Positions 1 to 6,719 are shown, counted from the stretch's first letter. The stretch is 8,042 nucleotides of DNA from Acetofilamentum sp. (GCA_020722645.1 DYKL01000145.1:1-8042); one strand, 5' to 3'. Notes: generated by a model from the letters alone, not told the origin. A program made the numbers and translations.

Positions 1-51
1 ACTTTATGCCAAAAATGTCAAATTTTACCAACAATTTTTCATAAAAGAGCC
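1..51 (-). mobile_element. Terminal segment of an IS-like element (left window edge)
   Basis: Read on the minus strand from 51 outward, this begins GGCTCTTTTAT and continues to TTGTTGGTAA. It matches the segment beginning at 7991 on the plus strand: the first 27 bases agree at 24 positions, and similarity continues to the window edge once one gap is allowed. The sharp start of similarity at 51, coinciding with the point where a secreted-protein gene loses its reading frame, is what an insertion-sequence terminus looks like. Ends starting GG-x-TCTT are common in the ISL3 family, but no transposase is visible inside the window, so the family is only a suggestion. The body of the element would lie outside the window. 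Confidence 0.55.
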
Positions 52-146
52 GAAATTTTTAATGTTTCAACATTACTGAAAATTTGAGCAAAACTAAATG
101 CAGACAATGCAAATATTAGCGATAAAGTTAAAATAATTTTTTTCAT
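52..146 (-). pseudogene. 5' fragment of a secreted-protein gene, cut by an IS-like end
   Basis: Translation from the ATG at 144-146 gives a classical signal peptide, MKKIILTLSLIFALSAFSFAQ: a Lys-Lys start, a hydrophobic core and a Phe-Ala-Gln end typical of Bacteroidota exported proteins. About ten residues follow (IFSNVETLKIS) before the IS-like repeat begins at 51. Reading continues only four codons into the repeat, to a TGA at 39-41. The mature domain is therefore missing and its identity cannot be known. The start lies 12 bases after the stop of the broken gene at 159-911, on the same strand, so the two probably formed an operon. Confidence 0.55.
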
Positions 147-158
147 AATATTTTGATT

Positions 159-911
159 TTAAAATTTGAAACTTATAGTTAACATATTAGAGTTTGAAAA
201 AGGATTATACGAAGGGTATAAATTCCAATTTGATAAGGAATTTTGTTTTTTCAAAATACTGTTTTTAGTCAAAAATATTCTGGCATAATTAATTCCCCAA
301 ATTCCCAAAGCCGAAAAAGCAAATACTCCGGCAATAGTTTTTTGAGTTTTATATTTGTTAAAATAAGTATCTCTGTCGGTGCTTGTTATGGCAGTAGTGT
401 AATTATTATATACCTTTGAAGAAGACAAAGAATATAAAACGGAAACACCAATTAAACCGTAACCAATTCCTGTCCATCCAATATAATTTTTTGAGCGGTC
501 AAGCATGTTTACACCTTTTCCGGGCAACAATGTAGAGGCTAAAATTAATTTGGGCGTAGAATAATAATTTGTATTAACAACTTTATCGGCAGAAAGTTGA
601 ATTTTAATTGTTTCGTCCAAATAAATACCATCTTGTTCATAGCTCCAAACTATTTGTTTGTTATTACCTCATTGAACATTCTCTCCAACTTCTCCACTAA
701 GCGTTGAAGCAGTTATTGGTTTTCCATCGAAATGAGTAGCCAAAACTTTTACATCGAAGCTTTCCTCCGGCATACTTTGAGTAATATTATAATTGATGTA
801 TATCTTACCGGCTTCTTCTGATAACTTAGTAATAGTTATCTGAGCCTGTTTTTGTCCAAAAGCAAAGCCCGTAATTAGGACAAATACTAGAAATAAAGGA
901 ATTTTTTTCAT
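159..911 (-). pseudogene. Secreted/membrane protein gene interrupted by an in-frame UGA
   Basis: Two open stretches lie in the same frame, separated only by a TGA at 669-671. Read through, they form one 250-codon protein. Residues 1-19 are a signal peptide (MKKIPLFLVFVLITGFAFGQ). A beta-rich domain follows (about 20-110, with SGEVGENVQ before the stop and GNNKQIVW after it). Then comes an LASTLLPGKG turn, two hydrophobic segments (near YIGWTGIGYGLIGVSVLY and TIAGVFAFSALGIWGI), and a C-terminus ending in SFKF. The continuous sense on both sides argues for one gene with a nonsense mutation or a sequencing error rather than two genes; the downstream part has no good start of its own (TTG at 620). 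It resembles exported Bacteroidota proteins with an LPG-type membrane tail, such as DUF5683, but I cannot assign a function. Confidence 0.6.
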
Positions 912-976
912 ATTTATTTGTTTAAATTTGTTAATAAAGTTTTGTTTTTTGATTGACCATATCGAAAAAGTGTTTA

Positions 977-1037
977 CGACACTCCAGTGTCGCTTTTGTG
1001 TTTATGTATATCGCTTTTGCATCAAAATAACGACACT
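977..1037 (-). promoter_or_regulatory. Cluster of CGACACT inverted and direct repeats upstream of the 159-911 gene
   Basis: CGACACT occurs at 977-983 and 1031-1037, and its complement AGTGTCG at 986-992. The first pair forms a tight palindrome spaced by CC. The middle copy could instead pair with the distal one across a 38-base loop. Two copies of TCGCTTTTG (990-998, 1011-1019) are interleaved. On the minus strand this sits 66 or more bases upstream of the ATG at 911, a plausible leader or operator position. Function is inferred from position only. Confidence 0.3.
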
Positions 1038-1344
1038 AAATTTTTCTTTTTTTCTTACACTCAAAAATACCATAAATTTTCTATAAATCAATTTTTTCCA
1101 TCATTTTTCTCATATTTTCTTAAAACATCTGAAAAAATGAGTTTTTGAAAATATTATCATAAAATAATATTACAAAAACATTAAATATACACAATAAAAT
1201 ACCATAAACATGCATTTTTGTAGCCAAATTAATGAATTTAGACATAAAAAAATTCGTCGATTGCAAATTTGGGGCATTTCTGTGCATTTTAGAGCCATTT
1301 CTCAAAAAGGGTGTTTTAGGTCGGAAAAATGATTTTCGTGCGTT

Positions 1345-1369
1345 AAAACGCATTTATGAGCGTTTTTTT
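1345..1369 (+). terminator. Candidate hairpin terminator 3' of the outer-membrane protein gene
   Basis: On the plus strand AAAACGC (1345-1351) pairs with GCGTTTT (1360-1366) around an eight-base loop and is followed by three more T residues. An alternative palindrome, TGCGTT-AA-AACGCA (1339-1352), overlaps it. The site is about 130-160 bases beyond the stop of the minus-strand outer-membrane protein gene, so it could end that transcript even though its T-tract favours plus-strand transcription. The stem is short, so confidence is low. Confidence 0.3.
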
Positions 1370-1498
1370 CTGAAAAAGTGCTTAAAATCTGTCATAAATT
1401 TGTAGTTATAGCAACGAAATGACGTTTTTTTATAAATAATTTCAAAAAAATAGTGCATTGAAATTAAATCTTTTAAACCAAATCGGTATAAAATACTA

Positions 1499-2671
1499 TT
1501 AAAACGAATACTTAAATCTGACGAAAATCAATGAAATAATTTTCTGTTCGTCTTTTAATGTAACCGGATTTAGCATTTTTCCGGTGAAAATCTGTCCTAC
1601 TAAACTGAAATCAACATCTTGGCTTACAGAAACGTCAAAATTGGGTGAAAAGAATAACCAATTATTTGTGTTCATATACATTGTTGCTAATGAGACATTT
1701 ATAACCGATGAAATTGGGTATGAAACCTGCAAAACTACATTGTATTTAGAAAAAGACAAATTCTTGATGCTCATCGGGGCACTTTGAATATCGTACAGGT
1801 TTGAAATATTAAGACCACCGGCTGAATGATTGTACAAAAATTCGCCTAATATAATTGCTCCGTTGCCAAAAAGATAGTCAAATCCTATTGAACCGATAAA
1901 AGTACCGCTTGTATCAACAAAATTTTCAAGCGGTTGCAGATATGTACCTTCACCTCTGAATGTGATTTGCCTGATATTGCCACTCCAACCAAGTCCAATG
2001 GCAATGTCTTCATCATCAAGATAACCGCTAATAAGTTGAATATCGTAGCTGCCCAAATTAAACCTGTACCTTGAAGCGATAGTTAATGCTGTATCGGAAT
2101 TTATTTTTGCCGCTAAACCAATTTCTGCATCGTAATCAATAAAATATTGCAAATAAACTGCATCAGAGCCGGGCCTTTCGGCATATTCAAAATCGAAAAA
2201 AGAATAACTGTTAAACAAATCATTCGGATTCCATACAAAAGTGCTTCCCCAATTGATTCTTTGACGACCTATTGTGGCAACAAATTTATTTATCTGATAC
2301 ATAAAAATAAACCTGTCAATTGACGAATTTAAGACAAAAGAATTACCATCTGCTACATTGTATGATAAATCGAAAAAACCTCTGTCGTTTTCGTAATTAG
2401 CGGCAAAATTGGGAGTAAATTTCACTGTTTCGCCATAAAAAAGTCTGTTTCTGAGTTCAAAGTCGAAAAAAAAGTTACCTTTTGAATAATTCAGTTTAAA
2501 TCTGTTATGTACCAACCCATCATTTATCCAATTTCCCCCGACACTGTCTATAATAGTCTGGTTCATCTGAGACAAATATCCGTTGAGTGAAAAGTCTTTC
2601 AAAATATTCTTTTGTGAAAAACCGGTAGTAATTATTAGCAAAAGACCTAATAAACCAAATATTTTTTTCAT
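1499..2671 (-). CDS. Outer-membrane beta-barrel protein, porin-like
   Basis: The predicted 390-residue protein starts with a signal peptide (MKKIFGLLGLLLIITTGFSQ) and then shows alternating aromatic/hydrophobic strands throughout. It ends in FVRFKYSF, a C-terminal aromatic pattern typical of proteins inserted by the BAM machinery. The stretch around residues 136-170 (IGRQRINWGSTFVWNPNDLF, then FDFEYAERPGSDAVY) resembles the conserved 'RQ-x-I-x-WG ... P-x-D' region of large barrel proteins related to DUF1302 or phosphate-selective porins. That supports an outer-membrane channel or surface barrel but not a substrate. The ATG at 2671 is chosen because the signal peptide begins there. No neighbouring lipoprotein or TonB component identifies a transport system. 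It is divergent from the lyase gene across a 301-base spacer. Confidence 0.75.
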   Translation of the reverse strand: MKKIFGLLGLLLIITTGFSQKNILKDFSLNGYLSQMNQTIIDSVGGNWINDGLVHNRFKLNYSKGNFFFDFELRNRLFYGETVKFTPNFAANYENDRGFFDLSYNVADGNSFVLNSSIDRFIFMYQINKFVATIGRQRINWGSTFVWNPNDLFNSYSFFDFEYAERPGSDAVYLQYFIDYDAEIGLAAKINSDTALTIASRYRFNLGSYDIQLISGYLDDEDIAIGLGWSGNIRQITFRGEGTYLQPLENFVDTSGTFIGSIGFDYLFGNGAIILGEFLYNHSAGGLNISNLYDIQSAPMSIKNLSFSKYNVVLQVSYPISSVINVSLATMYMNTNNWLFFSPNFDVSVSQDVDFSLVGQIFTGKMLNPVTLKDEQKIISLIFVRFKYSF

Positions 2672-2692
2672 TTTGTAGAATTTTATTTATTG

Positions 2693-2724
2693 CAATTATA
2701 AGAATAATTCGTTAATTTTTCAAT
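2693..2724 (-). promoter_or_regulatory. Candidate Bacteroides-type promoter for the outer-membrane protein gene
   Basis: On the minus strand the sequence ATTG (2724-2721) is followed after 20 bases by TATAATTG (2700-2693). This is close to the Bacteroidota consensus TTTG-N19-21-TAnnTTTG, with one mismatch in each box. It ends about 21 bases before the ATG at 2671. It is a consensus match only. Confidence 0.35.
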
Positions 2725-2726
2725 TA

Positions 2727-2757
2727 GCGTCATCCTGAGTGATAACGAAGGAAGCAA
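2727..2757. repeat. Relic of a CATCCTGAG...CGAAGGA intergenic repeat
   Basis: The segment reads GCGTCATCCTGAGTGATAAC followed by GAAGGAAGCAA. This strongly resembles the widespread family of short bacterial intergenic repeats of the form GTCATCCTGAGCGAAG...CGAAGGATC. Only one arm is visible here, so it is a fragment or solitary copy. Confidence 0.45.
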
Positions 2758-2871
2758 ATTATTGATTTTCAATTATTTACCAATTTGTTACTCGCATAAA
2801 CATAATTCGCTGAATATTAACAAATTACTATGAAATATACCGAACTATTGATATATATTAACCCAACACTA

Positions 2872-2899
2872 TCAACTTTCAACTGTCAACTTTTAACTG
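2872..2899. repeat. 14-base tandem duplication
   Basis: TCAACTTTCAACTG (2872-2885) is followed directly by TCAACTTTTAACTG (2886-2899), differing at one position. It lies about 75 bases upstream of the lyase start. It could be a simple slippage repeat or a pair of regulator half-sites. Confidence 0.6.
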
Positions 2900-2972
2900 T
2901 CTTTGTGTTTTTAATCATTTTTTTTTTCATTAAAAAATTTACCTTTCGCAAAAAAATCTAAATAAAAAAGCT

Positions 2973-4496
2973 ATGTCAATTATTATTACAGGCAAAGACC
3001 TAACAATAGAACAAGTAGTAAAAGTAGCCAGATTCGGCGAAAAAGTTGAATTACATCAAGGTTCACTTGAACGCATCAAAAAATGTCGTTCAATGTTAGA
3101 GAAAAAAATACAGGCACACGAAATTATGTATGGAGTAAATACAGGAATTGGAGAATTTTCTGAAGTTGTTTTAAATGACGCTCAGGTTAAAGATTTTCAA
3201 AAGTATCTTATATACAACCACGCTGCCGGTATTGGTGAAGCAATGCCTATTGAATGGGTACGCGGAGCTATGGTAGGAAGAATCAATGTTCATGCAAACG
3301 GAAATTCGGGTATCAGACCTGAAATAACTCTAACTTTGGTTGAAATGCTTAATAAAGGGGTAACACCTTATGTTTGCCAAAAAGGCTCTGTTGGAGCAAG
3401 TGGTGATTTAGCACCAATGTCTCAGATAGCTCTTTTGATGATGGGAGAAGGCAGAGCATTTTACAAAGGGGAATTATTGGAAGGCAAAGATGCAATGACA
3501 AAAGCCGGAATAGAAATACCTGGATTACAAGCTCGTGATGGTCTTGGAACAATCAACGGCTCTAACGTACTAACAGCAATGAGTGCAATTATGATTTATG
3601 ATACAAATCGCTGGCTAAAACAAGCAGAAATTGCCGCTACTATGTCATTAGAAGCACTTGGAGCTAACATGGGACCTTTCCATCCAAAATTACATGAAGT
3701 AAGAGGTTTTAAAGGAGCAATGAGGAGTGCCGCAGCTATCAGGAAAGTTGCTGCCGGAGGCGATTTGGCTGAAAAACGTATCAAAACAAAAGTACAAGAT
3801 GCTTATTCAATGCGTTCTACTCCGCAGGTTGTCGGTGCAGCACATGACGCAATTGTTTATGCACGTTCGCAGGTAGAAATTGAATTAAACGGAGTTGGTG
3901 ATAATCCGATTTTCTTCCCTGATGAAAATTTACAGGTTTCAGGTGCTAATTTTCAGGGGACTCCTGTTGCATTACCAATGGATATGATAAGTGCTGCCGT
4001 AACAATGGTATGTGTAATGTCTGAAAGAAGAATGAATCGTTTGAATAACCCTGCTTTGAGCGGCGGTTTACCACCGTTTTTAACAAAAGGTGCAGGTATG
4101 TTTTCTGGTTTGATGCTTAGCCAATACACAGCAGATATGCAGATTGTAGAACAAAGAATTCTGTCAATGCCGGCTTCTATTCAATCAATTCCTGCGGCTG
4201 CTGATCAGGAAGACTTTGTTTCGATGGGTATGAACACTGCACTGAAAAATTTTCAAATTTTGGATAATGCTTACGGCATTCTTGGTATAGAATTATTTGC
4301 GGCTGCTCAGGCTTTGGATTTTAGAGAATGGGAATTTGGAAAAGGTACTCAGGTTGCACACAAAGTAATTCGCAAATATGTTGATTTTCTTGAAGTTGAC
4401 AGACCTTTATTTAACGACCATAACAAAATGAAAGAACTTGTAAAAAGCGGAGAAATTTTGGAAGAAGTCGAAAAAGCAATCGGTAGTTTGGAATAA
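2973..4496 (+). CDS. hutH: Histidine ammonia-lyase-type MIO enzyme
   Basis: Cytoplasmic aromatic amino acid lyase of the MIO family; histidine ammonia-lyase converts L-histidine to urocanate and ammonia. The 507-residue length matches HutH (about 510). Ala142-Ser143-Gly144, in GSVGASGDLAP, would cyclise into the MIO electrophile, at the same numbering as Pseudomonas HutH. Tyr53 (YGVNTG), Asn195 (INGS), Tyr278/Arg281 (AYSMRSTPQV) and Glu413 (DQEDFVSMG) are present. His83 in YNHAAGIGE is the residue characteristic of histidine-specific members rather than the Phe/Leu or His/Leu pairs of phenylalanine and tyrosine lyases. Variations are Asn82 instead of Ser, and NFQG (327-330) where many members have NFHG. 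No urocanase, imidazolonepropionase or formiminotransferase gene lies nearby, so the pathway link is unproven; a related MIO lyase or aminomutase remains possible. Confidence 0.85.
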   Translation: MSIIITGKDLTIEQVVKVARFGEKVELHQGSLERIKKCRSMLEKKIQAHEIMYGVNTGIGEFSEVVLNDAQVKDFQKYLIYNHAAGIGEAMPIEWVRGAMVGRINVHANGNSGIRPEITLTLVEMLNKGVTPYVCQKGSVGASGDLAPMSQIALLMMGEGRAFYKGELLEGKDAMTKAGIEIPGLQARDGLGTINGSNVLTAMSAIMIYDTNRWLKQAEIAATMSLEALGANMGPFHPKLHEVRGFKGAMRSAAAIRKVAAGGDLAEKRIKTKVQDAYSMRSTPQVVGAAHDAIVYARSQVEIELNGVGDNPIFFPDENLQVSGANFQGTPVALPMDMISAAVTMVCVMSERRMNRLNNPALSGGLPPFLTKGAGMFSGLMLSQYTADMQIVEQRILSMPASIQSIPAAADQEDFVSMGMNTALKNFQILDNAYGILGIELFAAAQALDFREWEFGKGTQVAHKVIRKYVDFLEVDRPLFNDHNKMKELVKSGEILEEVEKAIGSLE

Positions 4497-4521
4497 AATT
4501 TTCTGAAATTTTATAACTAAC

Positions 4522-4763
4522 AATGACACAAAGGTTTAATCCATAACTTTTCTATTTTTTACGTAATTATTTTCTACATAATTGATTTTTAATGACTTAA
4601 ATTTTTTGAGTTAAAATTAAATATTACGTATTTACGTAATGTTTAATACTTGTTTATTTTTATTATGTTTACTGATATTGTTGCAAAATAAAGCCTCTAT
4701 TACGTATTTATAGGAAAAGTTACGGTTTAATCTTTTTTACTAAGTTTGATTCTTTGTGTCATT
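4522..4763. repeat. MITE-like element with long imperfect terminal inverted repeats
   Basis: AATGACACAAAG at 4522-4533 is exactly inverted as CTTTGTGTCATT at 4752-4763. Inward similarity continues: TTTAATCCATAACTTTTC, TAT and TACGTAAT on the left pair with TTAAACCGTAACTTTTCC, TAT and TACGTAAT read from the right, after a 19-base extra segment in the right arm. The arms are therefore about 45 bases. The middle holds another inverted repeat, ATTACGTA-TT-TACGTAAT (4623-4640), so the palindrome TACGTA occurs four times. There is no coding capacity. It fills the gap between two convergent genes and could fold into a large hairpin that ends both transcripts. No clear target-site duplication is visible. 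Confidence 0.6.
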
Positions 4764-4780
4764 TCTTTTAAAAAGATTTT

Positions 4781-5719
4781 TCACTTTATAAAATGTTGTA
4801 AAGTAGCAACAAATTCCATCATCAAAGCCAAACCGACGTGGACAATAATCCCACCGTTTATATTTTTGTGGTTTAAAGCTATAACACCGAGAATATAACC
4901 GCCGAAAAAAGAAGTTACGGCTTCACCGACAGGTTTTCCGAAATGAGAGAAACAATAAAAACAAGCCATTGCCAGAACTGTTTCTTTGTCTAATATTTTT
5001 GCTAAAGCTATTACCATAGCTCCTCTGAAAAACATTTCAGTTGAAATGAAATTTACGGAATATGCCAGCTCATAAAAAAATGTCAATATAAATTTGTTAG
5101 CACCAAACATTTCAGGATACTCCCAAAACTTAAAACGAGGATAATACGCCAAAAAATCTGGCATAAACGATGCAATTAAGACGATTGGCAGAAGTAAAAG
5201 CAGAAAAATAAAGTATGGTTTATAATTCATTCCCTTGGTTCGTAAGCCATATAAGTGATTTTCATTTTTATCAAAAATACTTTTTAAAATCAACATAATA
5301 AAAAACAAAGGGAAAACAGTTTTCAAATATGAAAGAATTTTGGCAAGATAATACATTTCGTATTTATCAGAGCCATAAAATTTTGCAATATTATCTAATT
5401 TGGAATAACCGTAAAGAAAAGAAAACACGAATATAAACAACAATGTTTTTACCCAGAATTCAGTTGATTTTATTAAACGAATTTTTTTCTTAATTATTAA
5501 AACCGGAACCAGAGCTGCAAAATAAACGACATTATAAAAAATTATTATATCAAAAATTCCTCTGTTGCTACCGAAGTTTTTAAAAATCAATGTTTTATTT
5601 AGCTCTAATAAATAATTTAAGGTCAGGCTGACAAAGGTAAAAATAAAAACATATAAATAAGCTAACTTATTGAAATCTTTTTTTATATGCTCTCTTATTT
5701 CTATGAAAATTTCTTTCAT
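4781..5719 (-). CDS. CPBP family (CAAX protease/Abi-like) intramembrane protein
   Basis: A 312-residue polytopic membrane protein with roughly eight hydrophobic segments. The C-terminal third carries the CPBP motifs: STEMFFRG (Glu228, Arg232), CFSHFGKP (His259) with a following SFFGGYILG, and GGIIVHVGLALMMEF (His294). CPBP members are membrane-embedded glutamate/histidine proteases related to eukaryotic Rce1; bacterial ones act in peptide maturation, immunity or unknown roles. The first Glu of the usual EExxxR motif is Thr227, and the residue four after His294 is not Asn, so proteolytic activity is uncertain. The HFGKP...FGG...GG...H...ME pattern looks like a Bacteroidota subfamily with a single Glu. 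It ends in TGA, showing UGA is a normal stop here. It lies 111 bases downstream of the ROK kinase on the same strand. Confidence 0.75.
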   Translation of the reverse strand: MKEIFIEIREHIKKDFNKLAYLYVFIFTFVSLTLNYLLELNKTLIFKNFGSNRGIFDIIIFYNVVYFAALVPVLIIKKKIRLIKSTEFWVKTLLFIFVFSFLYGYSKLDNIAKFYGSDKYEMYYLAKILSYLKTVFPLFFIMLILKSIFDKNENHLYGLRTKGMNYKPYFIFLLLLLPIVLIASFMPDFLAYYPRFKFWEYPEMFGANKFILTFFYELAYSVNFISTEMFFRGAMVIALAKILDKETVLAMACFYCFSHFGKPVGEAVTSFFGGYILGVIALNHKNINGGIIVHVGLALMMEFVATLQHFIK

Positions 5720-5830
5720 TGATAATTTTAATAATTATGTATTTTTTTATTACATATTTGTTTGTTTTGCCGAAAAAACATTTAATTTTGAACAAACCAG
5801 TCTGAAATCATTGCAAATTCAAAAACAAAA

Positions 5831-6586
5831 TCAACTTTTTTTAGCGGCAAGAGATGCAGCCCCAACAATTCCGGCATTATTTAGATATACAGACGGTATA
5901 AATTTGGTTTTAATAGTTATTTTGTGTTGAAATTTATCCATTTTTTTGCTTACGCCGCCGCCGATAATTATCAATTCGGGGTTTATAATACTTTCGATGT
6001 ACAACAAAAACTCGTTAAGTCTTTCTCCCCATTCGTCCCAGCTAAGCTCTTGGTTTTGTCGGATAAAGTCAGAGGCATATTTTTCGGAAATAAGCCCGTT
6101 TTGCATAAAAATATGACCAAATTCGGTATTTGGCACAAGTTTATTGTCAATTATTAAAGCAGAACCAATTCCTGTACCGATTGTCAGAAAAAGAACAACA
6201 CCTTTTTGTTCTTTAGCCGCACCAAAAGAAACAGAAGCATATCCGGCAGCATCGGCATCATTAAAAACAAGAACATTACAATCCGAAACTTTTGAAAGCA
6301 CTTCGTTGATATTTACCCCGATATTTTTTTTGGAAATATTTGCGGCAGTTTTAACAACACCATTCTGAACAACAGCCGGAAAACCGCAACCAACAATACC
6401 TTTATAATTGAATTTATCAACTACTTGCTTAAAAACTTCTGCAAGTTCCTCCGGTTTAGCATTTGAAGGAGTCAGAATTTTGTGTCTTTCGCACAAAAGA
6501 GCTCCGTTGGTAACATCTACAATGCTGCCTTTGATACCTGAACCACCTATGTCAATACCCAAAATTTGATTTGAAGAATAAGGCAT
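5831..6586 (-). CDS. ppgK: ROK family kinase, polyphosphate glucokinase type
   Basis: A 251-residue cytoplasmic sugar kinase. Residues 11-20 (IDIGGSGIKG) form the phosphate-binding loop of the ROK/hexokinase fold. FNDADAAG (108-115) contains the catalytic Asp110. LTIGTGIGSAL (134-144) is the second phosphate-binding motif, followed by VPNTEFGH (151-158) in the sugar-binding region; IIIGGGVSKK (around 207-216) is the third glycine-rich segment. IDIGGSGIKG together with the ILTP segment near 37-40, LVPNTEFGH and the short length fits polyphosphate glucokinase, which makes glucose 6-phosphate using inorganic polyphosphate (often also ATP). The cysteine-rich zinc site of many ROK repressors and glucokinases is absent, and there is no DNA-binding domain. 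It shares a strand with the CPBP gene and is divergent from the Mpv17-like gene. Confidence 0.8.
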   Translation of the reverse strand: MPYSSNQILGIDIGGSGIKGSIVDVTNGALLCERHKILTPSNAKPEELAEVFKQVVDKFNYKGIVGCGFPAVVQNGVVKTAANISKKNIGVNINEVLSKVSDCNVLVFNDADAAGYASVSFGAAKEQKGVVLFLTIGTGIGSALIIDNKLVPNTEFGHIFMQNGLISEKYASDFIRQNQELSWDEWGERLNEFLLYIESIINPELIIIGGGVSKKMDKFQHKITIKTKFIPSVYLNNAGIVGAASLAAKKS

Positions 6587-6609
6587 AATAAAAATATTAA
6601 AATGATTTT

Positions 6610-6617
6610 CAAAAATA
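6610..6617 (-). promoter_or_regulatory. Candidate -7 box for the kinase gene
   Basis: On the minus strand TATTTTTG matches the Bacteroidota -7 consensus TAnnTTTG exactly and lies 23 bases before the ATG at 6586. No TTTG is seen at the expected -33 spacing, and the surroundings are rich in T runs, so chance is a real alternative. Confidence 0.3.
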
Positions 6618-6683
6618 AAAAAAATATTTTAAAAATATTGTTTGTTTGTTGTTTTAATGTGATATTTACCGAAATTTTTTTTT

Positions 6684-6719
6684 GGAGGAATTGAAATAAT
6701 GATTATTTCTGTAATTTAA
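6684..6719 (+). promoter_or_regulatory. Strong Shine-Dalgarno and six-codon leader ORF
   Basis: GGAGG at 6684-6688 lies ten bases before an ATG at 6699, which opens the short frame MIISVI ending at TAA 6717-6719. The next gene starts ten bases later at 6730, in a different frame. No other gene here has a comparable ribosome-binding site, as expected for Bacteroidota. This may be a leader peptide coupled to the downstream gene, or a chance purine run. Confidence 0.35.

Larger units (their letters stand above)
912..1498. other. 587-base AT-rich intergenic region
   Basis: This lies between the start of the broken gene at 159-911 and the 3' end of the outer-membrane protein gene, both on the minus strand. 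It holds a cluster of CGACACT/AGTGTCG motifs (977-1037), paired TCGCTTTTG repeats at 990-998 and 1011-1019, overlapping hairpins near 1339-1369, and many T and A runs. A 77-codon open stretch on the minus strand (1120-1353) has no family resemblance and low-complexity composition, so I do not call it a gene. No tRNA or rRNA-like structure was seen. Confidence 0.6.
2672..2972. other. Divergent 301-base spacer between the barrel and lyase genes
   Basis: The spacer must hold promoters for both flanking genes. It also contains a fragment of a CATCCTGAG-type intergenic repeat (2727-2757) and a 14-base tandem duplication (2872-2899). For the lyase, a TACCTTTC box at 2940-2947 is close to the Bacteroides -7 consensus TAnnTTTG and lies 25 bases before the ATG, but I see no matching TTTG at the usual upstream distance. 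No Shine-Dalgarno precedes the lyase start. Confidence 0.5.

Noticed and set aside
635..671. Possible selenocysteine at the UGA, with a small hairpin CAAAC-AAATA-GTTTG just downstream
   Set aside because: The stem is five weak pairs and the loop lacks features expected of a bacterial SECIS. Nothing suggests a redox cysteine at that position.
1120..1353. 77-codon open stretch on the minus strand with a hydrophobic C-terminal segment
   Set aside because: No recognisable family, low-complexity AT-rich composition, no initiation signal, and a weak approximate 21-base internal repeat (RNGSKMH / RNAPNLQ) that points to noncoding sequence.
4560..4706. CRISPR-like array suggested by four TACGTA-containing repeats
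   Set aside because: The repeats are only 6-8 bases, irregularly spaced (65, 8 and 68 bases apart), and explained by the inverted-repeat structure of the element.
5670..5930. 86-codon plus-strand open stretch across the CPBP-kinase gap
   Set aside because: It overlaps the starts and ends of two well-supported minus-strand genes and has no family resemblance; it is antisense shadow.
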